Positions 45,926-54,152 of a stretch of 64,000 nucleotides of DNA are shown piece by piece. Positions within the stretch are counted from its first letter, which is position 1, and every line of letters begins with the position of its first letter. The notes beneath the pieces are model-generated. The model was not told the DNA's origin. It was given only the letters and a program-made list of their open reading frames with translations, and did no database searches. Both the position numbers and the translations under genes were made by a program. Origin of the DNA: Methanocorpusculum labreanum Z (lineage in GTDB: Archaea; Halobacteriota; Methanomicrobia; Methanomicrobiales; Methanocorpusculaceae); NCBI RefSeq assembly GCF_000015765.1, contig NC_008942.1:1689921-1753920 (forward strand), in the 5' to 3' direction.

Positions 45926-46858
45926 TTACTTGATCACCTTCACGGCGTTTTCGGGGGAGACCTCGCTTTTTCCAAGAACTTCCTGCGGGGTGAAACCGCT
46001 TCCCTTGCCCGCCTTTGACGGTTTCGGCGGTTCCTGGCCGTACCAAAGCGTCAGCTGCGGGAATGGAATGTCGATGTCGGCTTTTCGCAGGGCCTGGAAG
46101 ATCTTCCACAAAAGGTCCGTCCTCACATCCCACCAGAAGGCGGACGGGGCCCAGATCCTGACCTTCAGGTTGATACTGTTGTTGCCGAGTTCGTCCACAT
46201 ATACCGAAGGGCCCGGATTTTTCAGGGCATACGGATGCTTCTCGATGATACCTTTGATGACTTTGATCGCTTTATCCGCATCATCCGAGTATCTGATCCC
46301 GATATCATAATCGAACCGCCGGGCGATATGTGCCACATAATTCGTGATATCGGAGGTGAACATCGACTCATTCGGGATACGGACGAAGATACCACTGTAG
46401 GTACGGATCGTCGTGGACAAAATGCCTATGTCCTCGACATAGCCTTCGGTTCCGTTCACACTGATATTGTCGCCGACTCCTACCGGCCTCTCGAACATCA
46501 GCAGAACGCCGGCAACGAAGTTGGAAAGCGTGCTTTGCGACGCAAAACTGATCGCGAACGCCAGAATTCCTCCAGCGACGATCAGCCCGGAGAAGTCTAT
46601 GTGCAGAAAAGGACTTGCCGCAACGATACCGACGAAGTAGGTTAACCATCGAACGATCTTTGCGAGAAACGTACTGTTGCTTACCTCGACTTTGCCGGCA
46701 AGGACACGCATAACAATGACGGAAAGGACTTTTGCCACGACATACGTCCCAACCAGAATGAGGATGGCCGCTAACAGATTGCCGTAGGTGATCTCCCCAA
46801 AAAGCGGAGTATCCAGAAATGCATTGCCGACGAGGATCTCGGTGGTGTTGTCAGCCAT
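45926..46858 (-). CDS. MscS-family mechanosensitive channel
   Basis: A 310-aa small-conductance channel. The pore and beta-domain signature is clear: GGILAFAISFASQSTLSNF, then ERPVGVGDNI and TEGYVEDIGILSTTIRT. N-terminal helices are at about 25-45, 70-90 and 93-115. It releases solutes on hypo-osmotic shock. It follows a DUF432 gene at 1 nt; this pair is common in methanogens and haloarchaea. Confidence 0.92.
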   Translation of the reverse strand: MADNTTEILVGNAFLDTPLFGEITYGNLLAAILILVGTYVVAKVLSVIVMRVLAGKVEVSNSTFLAKIVRWLTYFVGIVAASPFLHIDFSGLIVAGGILAFAISFASQSTLSNFVAGVLLMFERPVGVGDNISVNGTEGYVEDIGILSTTIRTYSGIFVRIPNESMFTSDITNYVAHIARRFDYDIGIRYSDDADKAIKVIKGIIEKHPYALKNPGPSVYVDELGNNSINLKVRIWAPSAFWWDVRTDLLWKIFQALRKADIDIPFPQLTLWYGQEPPKPSKAGKGSGFTPQEVLGKSEVSPENAVKVIK

Positions 46859-46859
46859 G

Positions 46860-47693
46860 TCAGATCAGCCCCATATCCATTGTATAAGCGGTGTCGTTGA
46901 GCATGCCGGTCACATTATAGAACGGCGTGAGTTTGCGGGTTTTAAAGAGCCGGTTCGACCGGGTCATGCCCTGACGGAGCGGAGTATCGACCCCGGTGAC
47001 GACCGCCACGTCCGGGCTGATGATCTTCATCTCAGCCGATGCGGCAACGAGATTTTCGTCAAAGTAAAGGAAGAGACCTTTCTGGAATATAACGGCCCTG
47101 CCGACTGTCGCCCATTCATCGGATCTGTTTTCGATCTCGAGCTTCAGCAGACCCGCCTCGTAGTTTTTCATCGCCGGCGGATAATAATACACCTTGCTTT
47201 CGTTGAATCTGGTAACGACGCCGCGGTTCGATCCCCCGTAGAGGGAGTATTTGGGATATACATAGGAGACGATGTCGATGACATCAGTTGAGCCGCTTGG
47301 CGACTCGAGAAAAACGCCGATCTCGATAGGCATGGTTACAAAGATGACGCAGATTCCGTCGGGTTCGATCTTGATCGGATCGAATCTGATCTCCATGAAA
47401 TCGGTGAGGTTGTCGGGGAGATTGAGCGGTTCGACGGGATGGATGAGCATATGACCGCCGTTTACGGAGATGTTGATATCGGTTTTCCAGTCCCCAAGCG
47501 CCCGTCTGTAATGATACATGCCTCTGTCCAGATCAACGGCAAGATTGAGACCTTCGAAGTTGACCGCATAGTCGATCGGGAATCTGCCGTATGCAAACTG
47601 CTTGAGATCGCTCCCGTTATCGTGCTCGTAGGTAACGGTCTCTTTTTCTTTCTTCCGACCACCGGAATGGAGTATTTTCAATGCCATGTTCAT
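46860..47693 (-). CDS. DUF432 family protein
   Basis: A 277-aa soluble, beta-rich protein of the archaeal DUF432 family (YGRFPIDYAVNFEGLNLAV, VIDIVSYVYPKYSLYG). The role is unknown. Its constant company with MscS-type channels, as here, suggests a link to osmotic or membrane-tension response. First gene of the operon ending in polC; the ATG at 47693 or the one two codons later. Confidence 0.8.
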   Translation of the reverse strand: MNMALKILHSGGRKKEKETVTYEHDNGSDLKQFAYGRFPIDYAVNFEGLNLAVDLDRGMYHYRRALGDWKTDINISVNGGHMLIHPVEPLNLPDNLTDFMEIRFDPIKIEPDGICVIFVTMPIEIGVFLESPSGSTDVIDIVSYVYPKYSLYGGSNRGVVTRFNESKVYYYPPAMKNYEAGLLKLEIENRSDEWATVGRAVIFQKGLFLYFDENLVAASAEMKIISPDVAVVTGVDTPLRQGMTRSNRLFKTRKLTPFYNVTGMLNDTAYTMDMGLI

Positions 47694-47819
47694 GCTCCTC
47701 GGACGTATATTTACTGTAGGTCGTATCGGGGTAAGTTAGTTTTCATTGGCCGGCGGGACGTGTATTTTCCGGCCCTGCAGTACCGAATACGAAAAAAGGT
47801 ACGAAAAAAAGGAGAGGTA

Positions 47820-48857
47820 TCAGTCGGCGATATCTTCCGGTGTTTTTGCAAGTTCGCTTGCGTTTTTCACCGATTCGACGGCTTTGGCGATCTCTTCCTT
47901 GTTCGGGAGGTCTCCTAAGATGCTTTCATCCAGAGTTATATCGGGGATCTCGTCGACCTCAGCAAGATCTTCCCCGCCGAGGAACTTTGCACCCTGCTTG
48001 ACCAGATTGGTAAGCTCGAACGGGAAGATGATCTTGGTCGCCTGACCGTCGGCCATCTTCTGCATGGTGTTTAAGGAGAGGACCGTGATCGAACGTTTAT
48101 CCAGACTGCGGGAACCAAGCGAAACGATCCGAAGACCCTGGGCTTCTCCCTGGGCTTCGAGGATCCGGCTCTGCCTGGTACCTTCCGCACGAAGGATCTT
48201 ACTCTGACGTTCACCTTCGGACTCGAGGATCATACTCTGTCTGAGACCCTCGGCTTTGAGGATCGCAGCACGCTTTTCTCCGTCCGCACGCAGGATTGCT
48301 GCACGCCGTTCTCTTTCGGCTGCGGTCTGTTCGGTCATTGCCTGTTTGACGGCGCCGATCGGGTTGACCTCTTTGATCTCGACGCGTTCGATCTTGACAC
48401 CCCACTGGTCGGTTTCCTTATCGAGGATATCTCTGAGCCTGCGGTTAATCATATCACGGTTGTAGAGAACTTCATCAAGCTCCATATCGCCGATGATTCC
48501 ACGAAGACTCGTCTGGGCAAGGGCCACAGTTGCCTGACGGTAATTCGATACTTCGAAGAAGGCACGTTCCGGATCCATGACGCGGACATAAATGATCGCA
48601 TCCACATCGGTCGGAGAGTTATCTTTGGTGATGACTTCCTGGGACGGAACGTCGATGACCTGGGTCCTGAGATCGAGTTTGTAGACAGTCGTGATGAACG
48701 GGACGACCCATTTGAAACCGGGATTGACCTGACCCGTGTAGGTTCCAAGACGGACAGCTAGTCCTTTCTGATACGGCTGAACGATGACAACACCTTTTGC
48801 AAACAGGAAAAGGATGATGACAACTAAAATTATTGCAAGTAATGTAAATGCATCCAT
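47820..48857 (-). CDS. stomatin/prohibitin-like SPFH protein
   Basis: A 345-aa membrane-anchored SPFH (band 7) protein. One N-terminal helix (about 5-25), SPFH domain at 27-190 (LRTQVIDVPSQEVITKDNSP, VIYVRVMDPERAFFEVSNY), then a coiled coil with repeated ILRAEG..QS units (about 190-245). It scaffolds membrane proteins. It lies 3 nt after its NfeD partner, the usual gene pair. Confidence 0.95.
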   Translation of the reverse strand: MDAFTLLAIILVVIILFLFAKGVVIVQPYQKGLAVRLGTYTGQVNPGFKWVVPFITTVYKLDLRTQVIDVPSQEVITKDNSPTDVDAIIYVRVMDPERAFFEVSNYRQATVALAQTSLRGIIGDMELDEVLYNRDMINRRLRDILDKETDQWGVKIERVEIKEVNPIGAVKQAMTEQTAAERERRAAILRADGEKRAAILKAEGLRQSMILESEGERQSKILRAEGTRQSRILEAQGEAQGLRIVSLGSRSLDKRSITVLSLNTMQKMADGQATKIIFPFELTNLVKQGAKFLGGEDLAEVDEIPDITLDESILGDLPNKEEIAKAVESVKNASELAKTPEDIAD

Positions 48858-48860
48858 AAA

Positions 48861-49325
48861 TTAGACCTTTTTTACTGTGAGGTGAACCCCGCTTGCTGCG
48901 GTCACCTCGACTTTTGTTCCGGGAGGGATGGTCCCGTCAGTACATTTTGCACTCCACACGACGCCGTCGACCTCTACTTTGCCCGAGATGGAATCGGGAA
49001 CGATTTCCACCGTAACAAAACCGGATTTTCCAACGATCGAGTCCTGTCCCGAGGTAGTGGGTTTCTGATCGGGGGAGAGTTTTTTGTACAAAAAGACCGT
49101 GATCACCGCAGCACAGATCGCTGCAAGCACGGTCAGCGTGATGCCCAGGGGGGAGGCAAGGAACTCTAACCCGAAAAAGAAGTCCATGACGCCGAGAAAG
49201 ATCATGGCGGTTCCTGGAACTGCCATGAAAAATCCGGGCGAGCTGGCTTCGATAAGAAGAAGTGCTGCTCCAATCGCAATTAAAACCCAAGGTAAAACTG
49301 TAGGGCTGAGGAGTAATTCAAACAT
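48861..49325 (-). CDS. NfeD-like membrane protein
   Basis: A 154-aa short NfeD homologue: four hydrophobic segments (about 9-110) followed by an OB-like C-terminal domain (GKSGFVTVEIVPDSISGKVEV, ending GTKVEVTAASGVHLTVKK). NfeD acts with stomatin-type proteins and their proteases in membrane organisation. The truncated form lacks the ClpP-like protease domain. Confidence 0.9.
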   Translation of the reverse strand: MFELLLSPTVLPWVLIAIGAALLLIEASSPGFFMAVPGTAMIFLGVMDFFFGLEFLASPLGITLTVLAAICAAVITVFLYKKLSPDQKPTTSGQDSIVGKSGFVTVEIVPDSISGKVEVDGVVWSAKCTDGTIPPGTKVEVTAASGVHLTVKKV

Positions 49326-49455
49326 ATCTGATATACTACTTATAGGCGAGGGGCGTTAAATAGTTGCTCTCGGGAAAAGAAATCCGGTTAACCGGGTTTT
49401 CTGCAAAAAAGCCGGTTTCCTCAAAAAATCAGAGGGCCTGGATGAACCGCTCCCC

Positions 49456-50367
49456 CTACCTTTTCTGGAGATAGATATTGATTCTGTCGCCGACATTCTG
49501 CTGAAGGTTTCTGTACCAGAATGCATAATCGTATCTATGATAGACGCCTTTGGGGAAATATGGTAGGGGCTCCAGATCCTCATCTGCCGGGATCGTGGCC
49601 ATAAGCGCTCCGGTTTTCGGATCGATCTGGGCATCGGCGTAATGGATGACCTCACGCAGGAACTCCCCAGTTTCAACATTGTAGAACCGTGCGCCGAGAT
49701 TCTCCGTGGCGGGAGCATACGTGGAATCGGTCTTCCAGTTCAAAGGATTGATGCATTTTGCCCCTTCCATAAGAACGAAGCTGCCGACCGCTGACGGAGA
49801 CTGGGTGTTGTAGGTGATCACAACACCCGTGTCGTAGGCACCACCAGCCGCGGTGAGACCTGCTTTTTGAAGATCGTCATCCGTTACCGTGTAACCGATA
49901 AGATACGCAGCGATCAGACGGCTTCGCAGTTCTTCATCGCCCCCGAACCGGTTTTTGATAAGTTCGATAAGGGTCATTGTTCCCTGACTGTGTCCGGCAA
50001 GAATGAACGGCCGGCCGCCGCTGAAGTGTTCGAGGTAATACTCGAATGCGTCCTGAATGTCACGGGCTCCCTGTTTGAACGCTTTCGTGTCGGAGATGAG
50101 TTTATCGTCATCCTCCATCTTGACCCGTGATGTCATCTGACGGTAATACGGCGCGAATACATTCCCGTACGGCTCATAGACGCTTGCCTCGGTTGCAGAA
50201 AATCCCCGGGCAAGGGCCCGGTCCCCTTCATCAGCGATGGGCATCGAACCTGATTCATGGCTGCTCACCGTTGGATATACGTAAAAAACGTCAACCTCTT
50301 TCGAGATCCCAGGGAGATACAGCCAGTTGTAAGGATCGGAATAATCGACGCCTGCTTTTTCAGACAT
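49456..50367 (-). CDS. DUF3089-like alpha/beta hydrolase, copy 1
   Basis: A 303-aa alpha/beta-hydrolase-fold protein of the DUF3089 type, with nucleophile elbow GHSQGT (about 122-127) and conserved start DYSDPYNWLYLPG. No signal peptide is present, unlike the third copy. The sequence is close to copy 2 through the whole length. Substrate unknown; esterase or lysophospholipase activity is possible. A conserved TATA and leader lie upstream. Confidence 0.82.
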   Translation of the reverse strand: MSEKAGVDYSDPYNWLYLPGISKEVDVFYVYPTVSSHESGSMPIADEGDRALARGFSATEASVYEPYGNVFAPYYRQMTSRVKMEDDDKLISDTKAFKQGARDIQDAFEYYLEHFSGGRPFILAGHSQGTMTLIELIKNRFGGDEELRSRLIAAYLIGYTVTDDDLQKAGLTAAGGAYDTGVVITYNTQSPSAVGSFVLMEGAKCINPLNWKTDSTYAPATENLGARFYNVETGEFLREVIHYADAQIDPKTGALMATIPADEDLEPLPYFPKGVYHRYDYAFWYRNLQQNVGDRINIYLQKR

Positions 50368-50415
50368 AATGAAGACCTTACAGTTAATACAGTCTCCTCT
50401 GGTAAATAATCTATT
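50368..50415 (-). promoter_or_regulatory. conserved promoter-leader of hydrolase copy 1
   Basis: Read leftward, a TATA-like TTATTTACC is followed by AGAGGAG, CTGTATTAACTG, and TAAGGTCTTCATTATG at the start codon. The corresponding stretch before copy 2 (51398-51445) is nearly identical, so the duplication carried its promoter along. Confidence 0.5.
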
Positions 50416-50485
50416 TGCAAAACCGCAAAATTCATCAGCGGGCCCTTCGGCCGGGAAAAATAGGGCGGGTAAAGAAGGGCCGCTT

Positions 50486-51397
50486 TTAGGTTTTCAGAAG
50501 ATACGCGTTGATCCTGTCGCCGACATTCTGCTGAAGGTTTCTGTACCAGAATGCATAGTCAAACATATGATAGACGCCATCCGGGAAATACGGTCCGAGA
50601 TCCAGCTTCTCGTCCGCCGGGATCGTGGCCGTAAGTGCCCCGGTTTTCATATCTATTCGGGCGTCGGCGTAATGGATGACTTCACGCAGGAACTCTCCCG
50701 TTTCAAAATTGTAGAACCTTGCGCCGAGATTTTCCGAAGCGGGAGCATAGGTCGAATCGGTCGTCCAGTTCAGCGGATTGATGCAGTTTGCTCCTTCCAT
50801 AAGAACGAAGCTGCCGACTGCCGACGGAGACTGGGTGTTGTAGGTGATCACAACACCGGTATCAAACGCACCTTTTGCCGCGGTCAGACCTGCTTTTTGA
50901 AGATCGTCATCTGTTACCGTATAACCAATCAGATACGCGGCGATCAGACGGCTTCGCAGTTCTTCGTCGTCCCCGAACCGGTTTTTGATAAGTTCGATAA
51001 GGGTCATCGTTCCCTGACTGTGGCCGGCAAGAATGAACGGCCTACCAGCATTGAGGTGCTCAAGGTAATACTCGAATGCATCCTGAATGTCGCGGGCCCC
51101 TTGCTTGAACGCTTTGGTGTCGGTGATGAACTGATCTTCATCCTCCATTTTGACCCGCGTTGTCATCTGACGGTAATACGGCGTGAATACATTCCCGTAC
51201 GGTTCATACACGCTTGCCTCGGTTGTGGAAAAAGCCCGGGCAAGGGCCCTGTCCCCTTCATCCGCGATGGGCATAGACCCAGATTCATGGCTACTTACAG
51301 TTGGATACACATAAAATATATCCACCGGTTTCGCGATCTCCGGGAAATACAGCCAGTTCTGCGGATCGGAATAATCGACGCCTGCGTTTTCTAACAT
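50486..51397 (-). CDS. DUF3089-like alpha/beta hydrolase, copy 2
   Basis: A 303-aa near-duplicate of copy 1 (same length, most residues identical, for example YPTVSSHESGSMPIADEG and GHSQGTMTLIEL). No signal peptide. Preceded by TATA-like CATTATATACC and the leader shared with copy 1. The copies probably arose by recent tandem duplication. Confidence 0.82.
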   Translation of the reverse strand: MLENAGVDYSDPQNWLYFPEIAKPVDIFYVYPTVSSHESGSMPIADEGDRALARAFSTTEASVYEPYGNVFTPYYRQMTTRVKMEDEDQFITDTKAFKQGARDIQDAFEYYLEHLNAGRPFILAGHSQGTMTLIELIKNRFGDDEELRSRLIAAYLIGYTVTDDDLQKAGLTAAKGAFDTGVVITYNTQSPSAVGSFVLMEGANCINPLNWTTDSTYAPASENLGARFYNFETGEFLREVIHYADARIDMKTGALTATIPADEKLDLGPYFPDGVYHMFDYAFWYRNLQQNVGDRINAYLLKT

Positions 51398-51498
51398 AAT
51401 GAAGACCTTACAGATAATACAGGCTCCTCAGGTATATAATGTGTTTGTGAAACCGGGAAGTTTATCCTGAAAAAATGGGGGTTAAAGAAGAAATGCGT

Positions 51499-52545
51499 TT
51501 AGGTTTTCAGCAGATAGGCGTTGATTCTGTCTTCGACATTCTGCTGCAGATTTCTGTACCAGAATGCATAATCATACCTGTGATAGACTCCTTCGGGATA
51601 AGCTCCGATATCCAGATCTTCTCCCTCAGGGATCGTGGTTGTTAGAGCTCCGGTTTCTAAATCGATCTGGGCATCCGAGTAGCCAACAACTTCACGAATA
51701 AATTCCCCGGTCGAATCATTGTAAAACCGTGCGCCGAGATTCTCGGAGGCGGGAGCATATGTGGAATCGGTCTTCCAGTTCAAAGGATTGATACAGTGGG
51801 CTCCTTCCATAAGCATGGGCCCGCCGACCGAAGTCGGGGACTGGGTGTTGTAGGTGATCACAACGCCGGTGTCGTATGCACCCTCGGCGGCGGTGAGTCC
51901 GGCTTTGGCAAGATCGTCATCCGTTACGGTATAACCGATGAGATACGCGGCGACCAGACGGCTGCGGAGTTCTTCGTCGTCACCGAATTTATTCTTGATC
52001 AACTCGATAAGGGCCATAGTTCCCTGACTGTGTCCCGCAATGATGAACGGCCGGCCGGCATTAAGATTGTTGATATAATACTCGAACGCATCCTCGACGT
52101 CAGCCGCTCCCTGTTTGAATTCTGCGGTATCGGTCGCGAGCATCCCGTCATCCATCTTGACGTTCGTCGTCATCTGCCGGTAATACGGAGCGAAAACGTT
52201 TCCGTACGGCTCATACACGCTTGCCTGCGCTGCAAAAATACCCTGGGCCAGGGCCCGGTCCCCCTCATCGGAGATGGACATCGAACCGGTTTCATTGCTG
52301 CTTACGGTTGGATACACGTAAAAAATATCCACCTCTTTGGAGACGTTCGGAAGAGACAGCCAGTTGTAGGGATCGGAGTAATCGATCCCGGTATCTATAA
52401 GATTCCCAGGCTCGCTGTTCTGTTCGGAAGGCTCAGTATTGATGCAGCCTGATGTAAAAATAAAACAAACACAAAGAAGAAGGAGGAAACCAAGAGAAAA
52501 ACATCGTTTTTTACTGTTTTCCAATCGAATAAAGATCATACACAT
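51499..52545 (-). CDS. DUF3089-like hydrolase lipoprotein, copy 3
   Basis: A 348-aa member of the same family. It differs by an N-terminal signal with lipobox (FLLLLCVCFIFTSGC, Cys at about 33), so it is exported and probably lipid-anchored on the outside. The hydrolase part (GHSQGTMALIEL) matches copies 1 and 2 but is more divergent. It is likely the ancestral exported form from which the cytoplasmic copies arose, or vice versa. Confidence 0.85.
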   Translation of the reverse strand: MCMIFIRLENSKKRCFSLGFLLLLCVCFIFTSGCINTEPSEQNSEPGNLIDTGIDYSDPYNWLSLPNVSKEVDIFYVYPTVSSNETGSMSISDEGDRALAQGIFAAQASVYEPYGNVFAPYYRQMTTNVKMDDGMLATDTAEFKQGAADVEDAFEYYINNLNAGRPFIIAGHSQGTMALIELIKNKFGDDEELRSRLVAAYLIGYTVTDDDLAKAGLTAAEGAYDTGVVITYNTQSPTSVGGPMLMEGAHCINPLNWKTDSTYAPASENLGARFYNDSTGEFIREVVGYSDAQIDLETGALTTTIPEGEDLDIGAYPEGVYHRYDYAFWYRNLQQNVEDRINAYLLKT

Positions 52546-52636
52546 ACTGTATTTTTCACCAGTAAAAAAGGTATTTATCTGACCCCGACCGGGTATGTTT
52601 CGTGTATGGTCGAACAGAGATCTGATAATTATAAAA

Positions 52637-54151
52637 TTATGCGAGGCCGAAAAGCCTCATAACTCTCTGCATAAGATTCAGATTTTCTGTCTTCTCTTCC
52701 ACCTTGGTTTCTTCCTCGGGCACTTTGATTTCCGGGGTGTGCATAACGAACTGGACTGAACTTACCTGAGTGTTCTTCTCGGAAACGAAGGATTTCGTGT
52801 TGTCGGTTCCGCCTCTGATGGGATCGAGCACTTCATTTATTTTATCGGTAAGCTTCGTGTCAAGCCCGGTCGTATTGTCTCTGAGTTCCCCCGTGCCGTC
52901 GGTCAGATTTGCCACGCCCTCTTTGAGATCGTTCGTCCCGTCGGTCAGTTCCGAAAGACCGAACGATAAGGCTGATGCCCCGTTGGCGAGGGTAAGAGAT
53001 CCGGATGCCACAAGAGTGGCGTTCGAGGACGCATAACCGACTCCTGTCGTATATGCCACCAGACCAGTGTAGAAGGTTTGATACGAGGTAAGCTGCGTGA
53101 GAAGCTGCGTGAGCTGCCCGGTCGGATCGCCGGTTGAGCTGATGGCCGCGGTAAGAACAGCGGCGTAATTATCCTTCGTCAGCGTCGGAATACCTGATCC
53201 GGAAAGCTGTGCGTTTGCGGACGCCAGCAGGCCGCTAAAGATCTGATCGGCACCTCCGGTCAGGGCGGCATTCTGTCCTGCGAGCGAGGCAAGACCTAAA
53301 GACAGGGAATTCGTCCCGGATGCAAGAGTTGCCGCACCGGCCTGAACCTTATAACCCCCTGCAGACGCATTGATAATTCCCCGGGAAAGATTGTTTACAC
53401 CGTCGCGAAGTTCCCATGCGCCGTCGTCAAGTTCGACGATCCCGTCGCGAAGTTCCGTAAGATCATCTTCCATTTCGCTTGTGTCAAGGTCAACATCGAG
53501 CGAAAGACGAATGCCGTTCAACGAGATCGCATCCATCCCGAAATCGACAACTGAAGAAGTAATGACGACATCGGCACCCTTGCCCGGGAAGAGGGTGTAG
53601 GAGAGCTGCTTGTCGCTTCCGACGTTTGCCATCGTTGCGCCGGATGCAACAATATTGCTGCATTTGTTCGCATCCAAAGTCACTGTCATCATAAGGGCAT
53701 ACTTTTCATAGAAGTCCTCCTTGTCCGACGGATCCTTGGTGATGACGATATGCATCTCGAGATTTCCGCTTTTACCTGCGATTTCATCGGCAGAGTAGGG
53801 AACGCCGTCCAAATAATAGGTGATATCGACATCCCACGGGATCGGAACGGATCCAAGATCTCCTTCGTAGTAGAGTTTTCCCGGATCTGTATCGATTGTT
53901 ATTTCGTCGCCGTTGACATTGATCTGGTCGGTCGTGACCATGTTTCTGACCGAGGCGTACGATCCGTAATCCGTGATGCGGCCGCCGGTCTGCATATCGA
54001 AGATGTTTACGGCATATACGTGGCTGACCGATCCGTCACCGTTGAGATTGACATAGATGACTTCTTCTTTTTGTGTTCCGGCCGCAGCGGCCGGGACGAT
54101 GAATAATGTGATTATTATCAGGGTTATGAGAATTTTTACCAATGATTTCAT
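52637..54151 (-). CDS. secreted heptad-repeat protein of MMPL operon (YhgE/Pip-like)
   Basis: A 504-aa protein with N-terminal signal peptide (MKSLVKILITLIIITLF), a beta-rich domain (about 30-230), and a long helical region with repeated L..G...L heptads (GLSELTDGTNDLKEGVANLT) that resembles the ectodomain of YhgE/Pip proteins. It overlaps the 3' end of the MMPL gene (1-nt separation), so it is probably the exporter's external partner. No C-terminal membrane domain is apparent. Confidence 0.75.
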   Translation of the reverse strand: MKSLVKILITLIIITLFIVPAAAAGTQKEEVIYVNLNGDGSVSHVYAVNIFDMQTGGRITDYGSYASVRNMVTTDQINVNGDEITIDTDPGKLYYEGDLGSVPIPWDVDITYYLDGVPYSADEIAGKSGNLEMHIVITKDPSDKEDFYEKYALMMTVTLDANKCSNIVASGATMANVGSDKQLSYTLFPGKGADVVITSSVVDFGMDAISLNGIRLSLDVDLDTSEMEDDLTELRDGIVELDDGAWELRDGVNNLSRGIINASAGGYKVQAGAATLASGTNSLSLGLASLAGQNAALTGGADQIFSGLLASANAQLSGSGIPTLTKDNYAAVLTAAISSTGDPTGQLTQLLTQLTSYQTFYTGLVAYTTGVGYASSNATLVASGSLTLANGASALSFGLSELTDGTNDLKEGVANLTDGTGELRDNTTGLDTKLTDKINEVLDPIRGGTDNTKSFVSEKNTQVSSVQFVMHTPEIKVPEEETKVEEKTENLNLMQRVMRLFGLA

Positions 54152-54152
54152 G

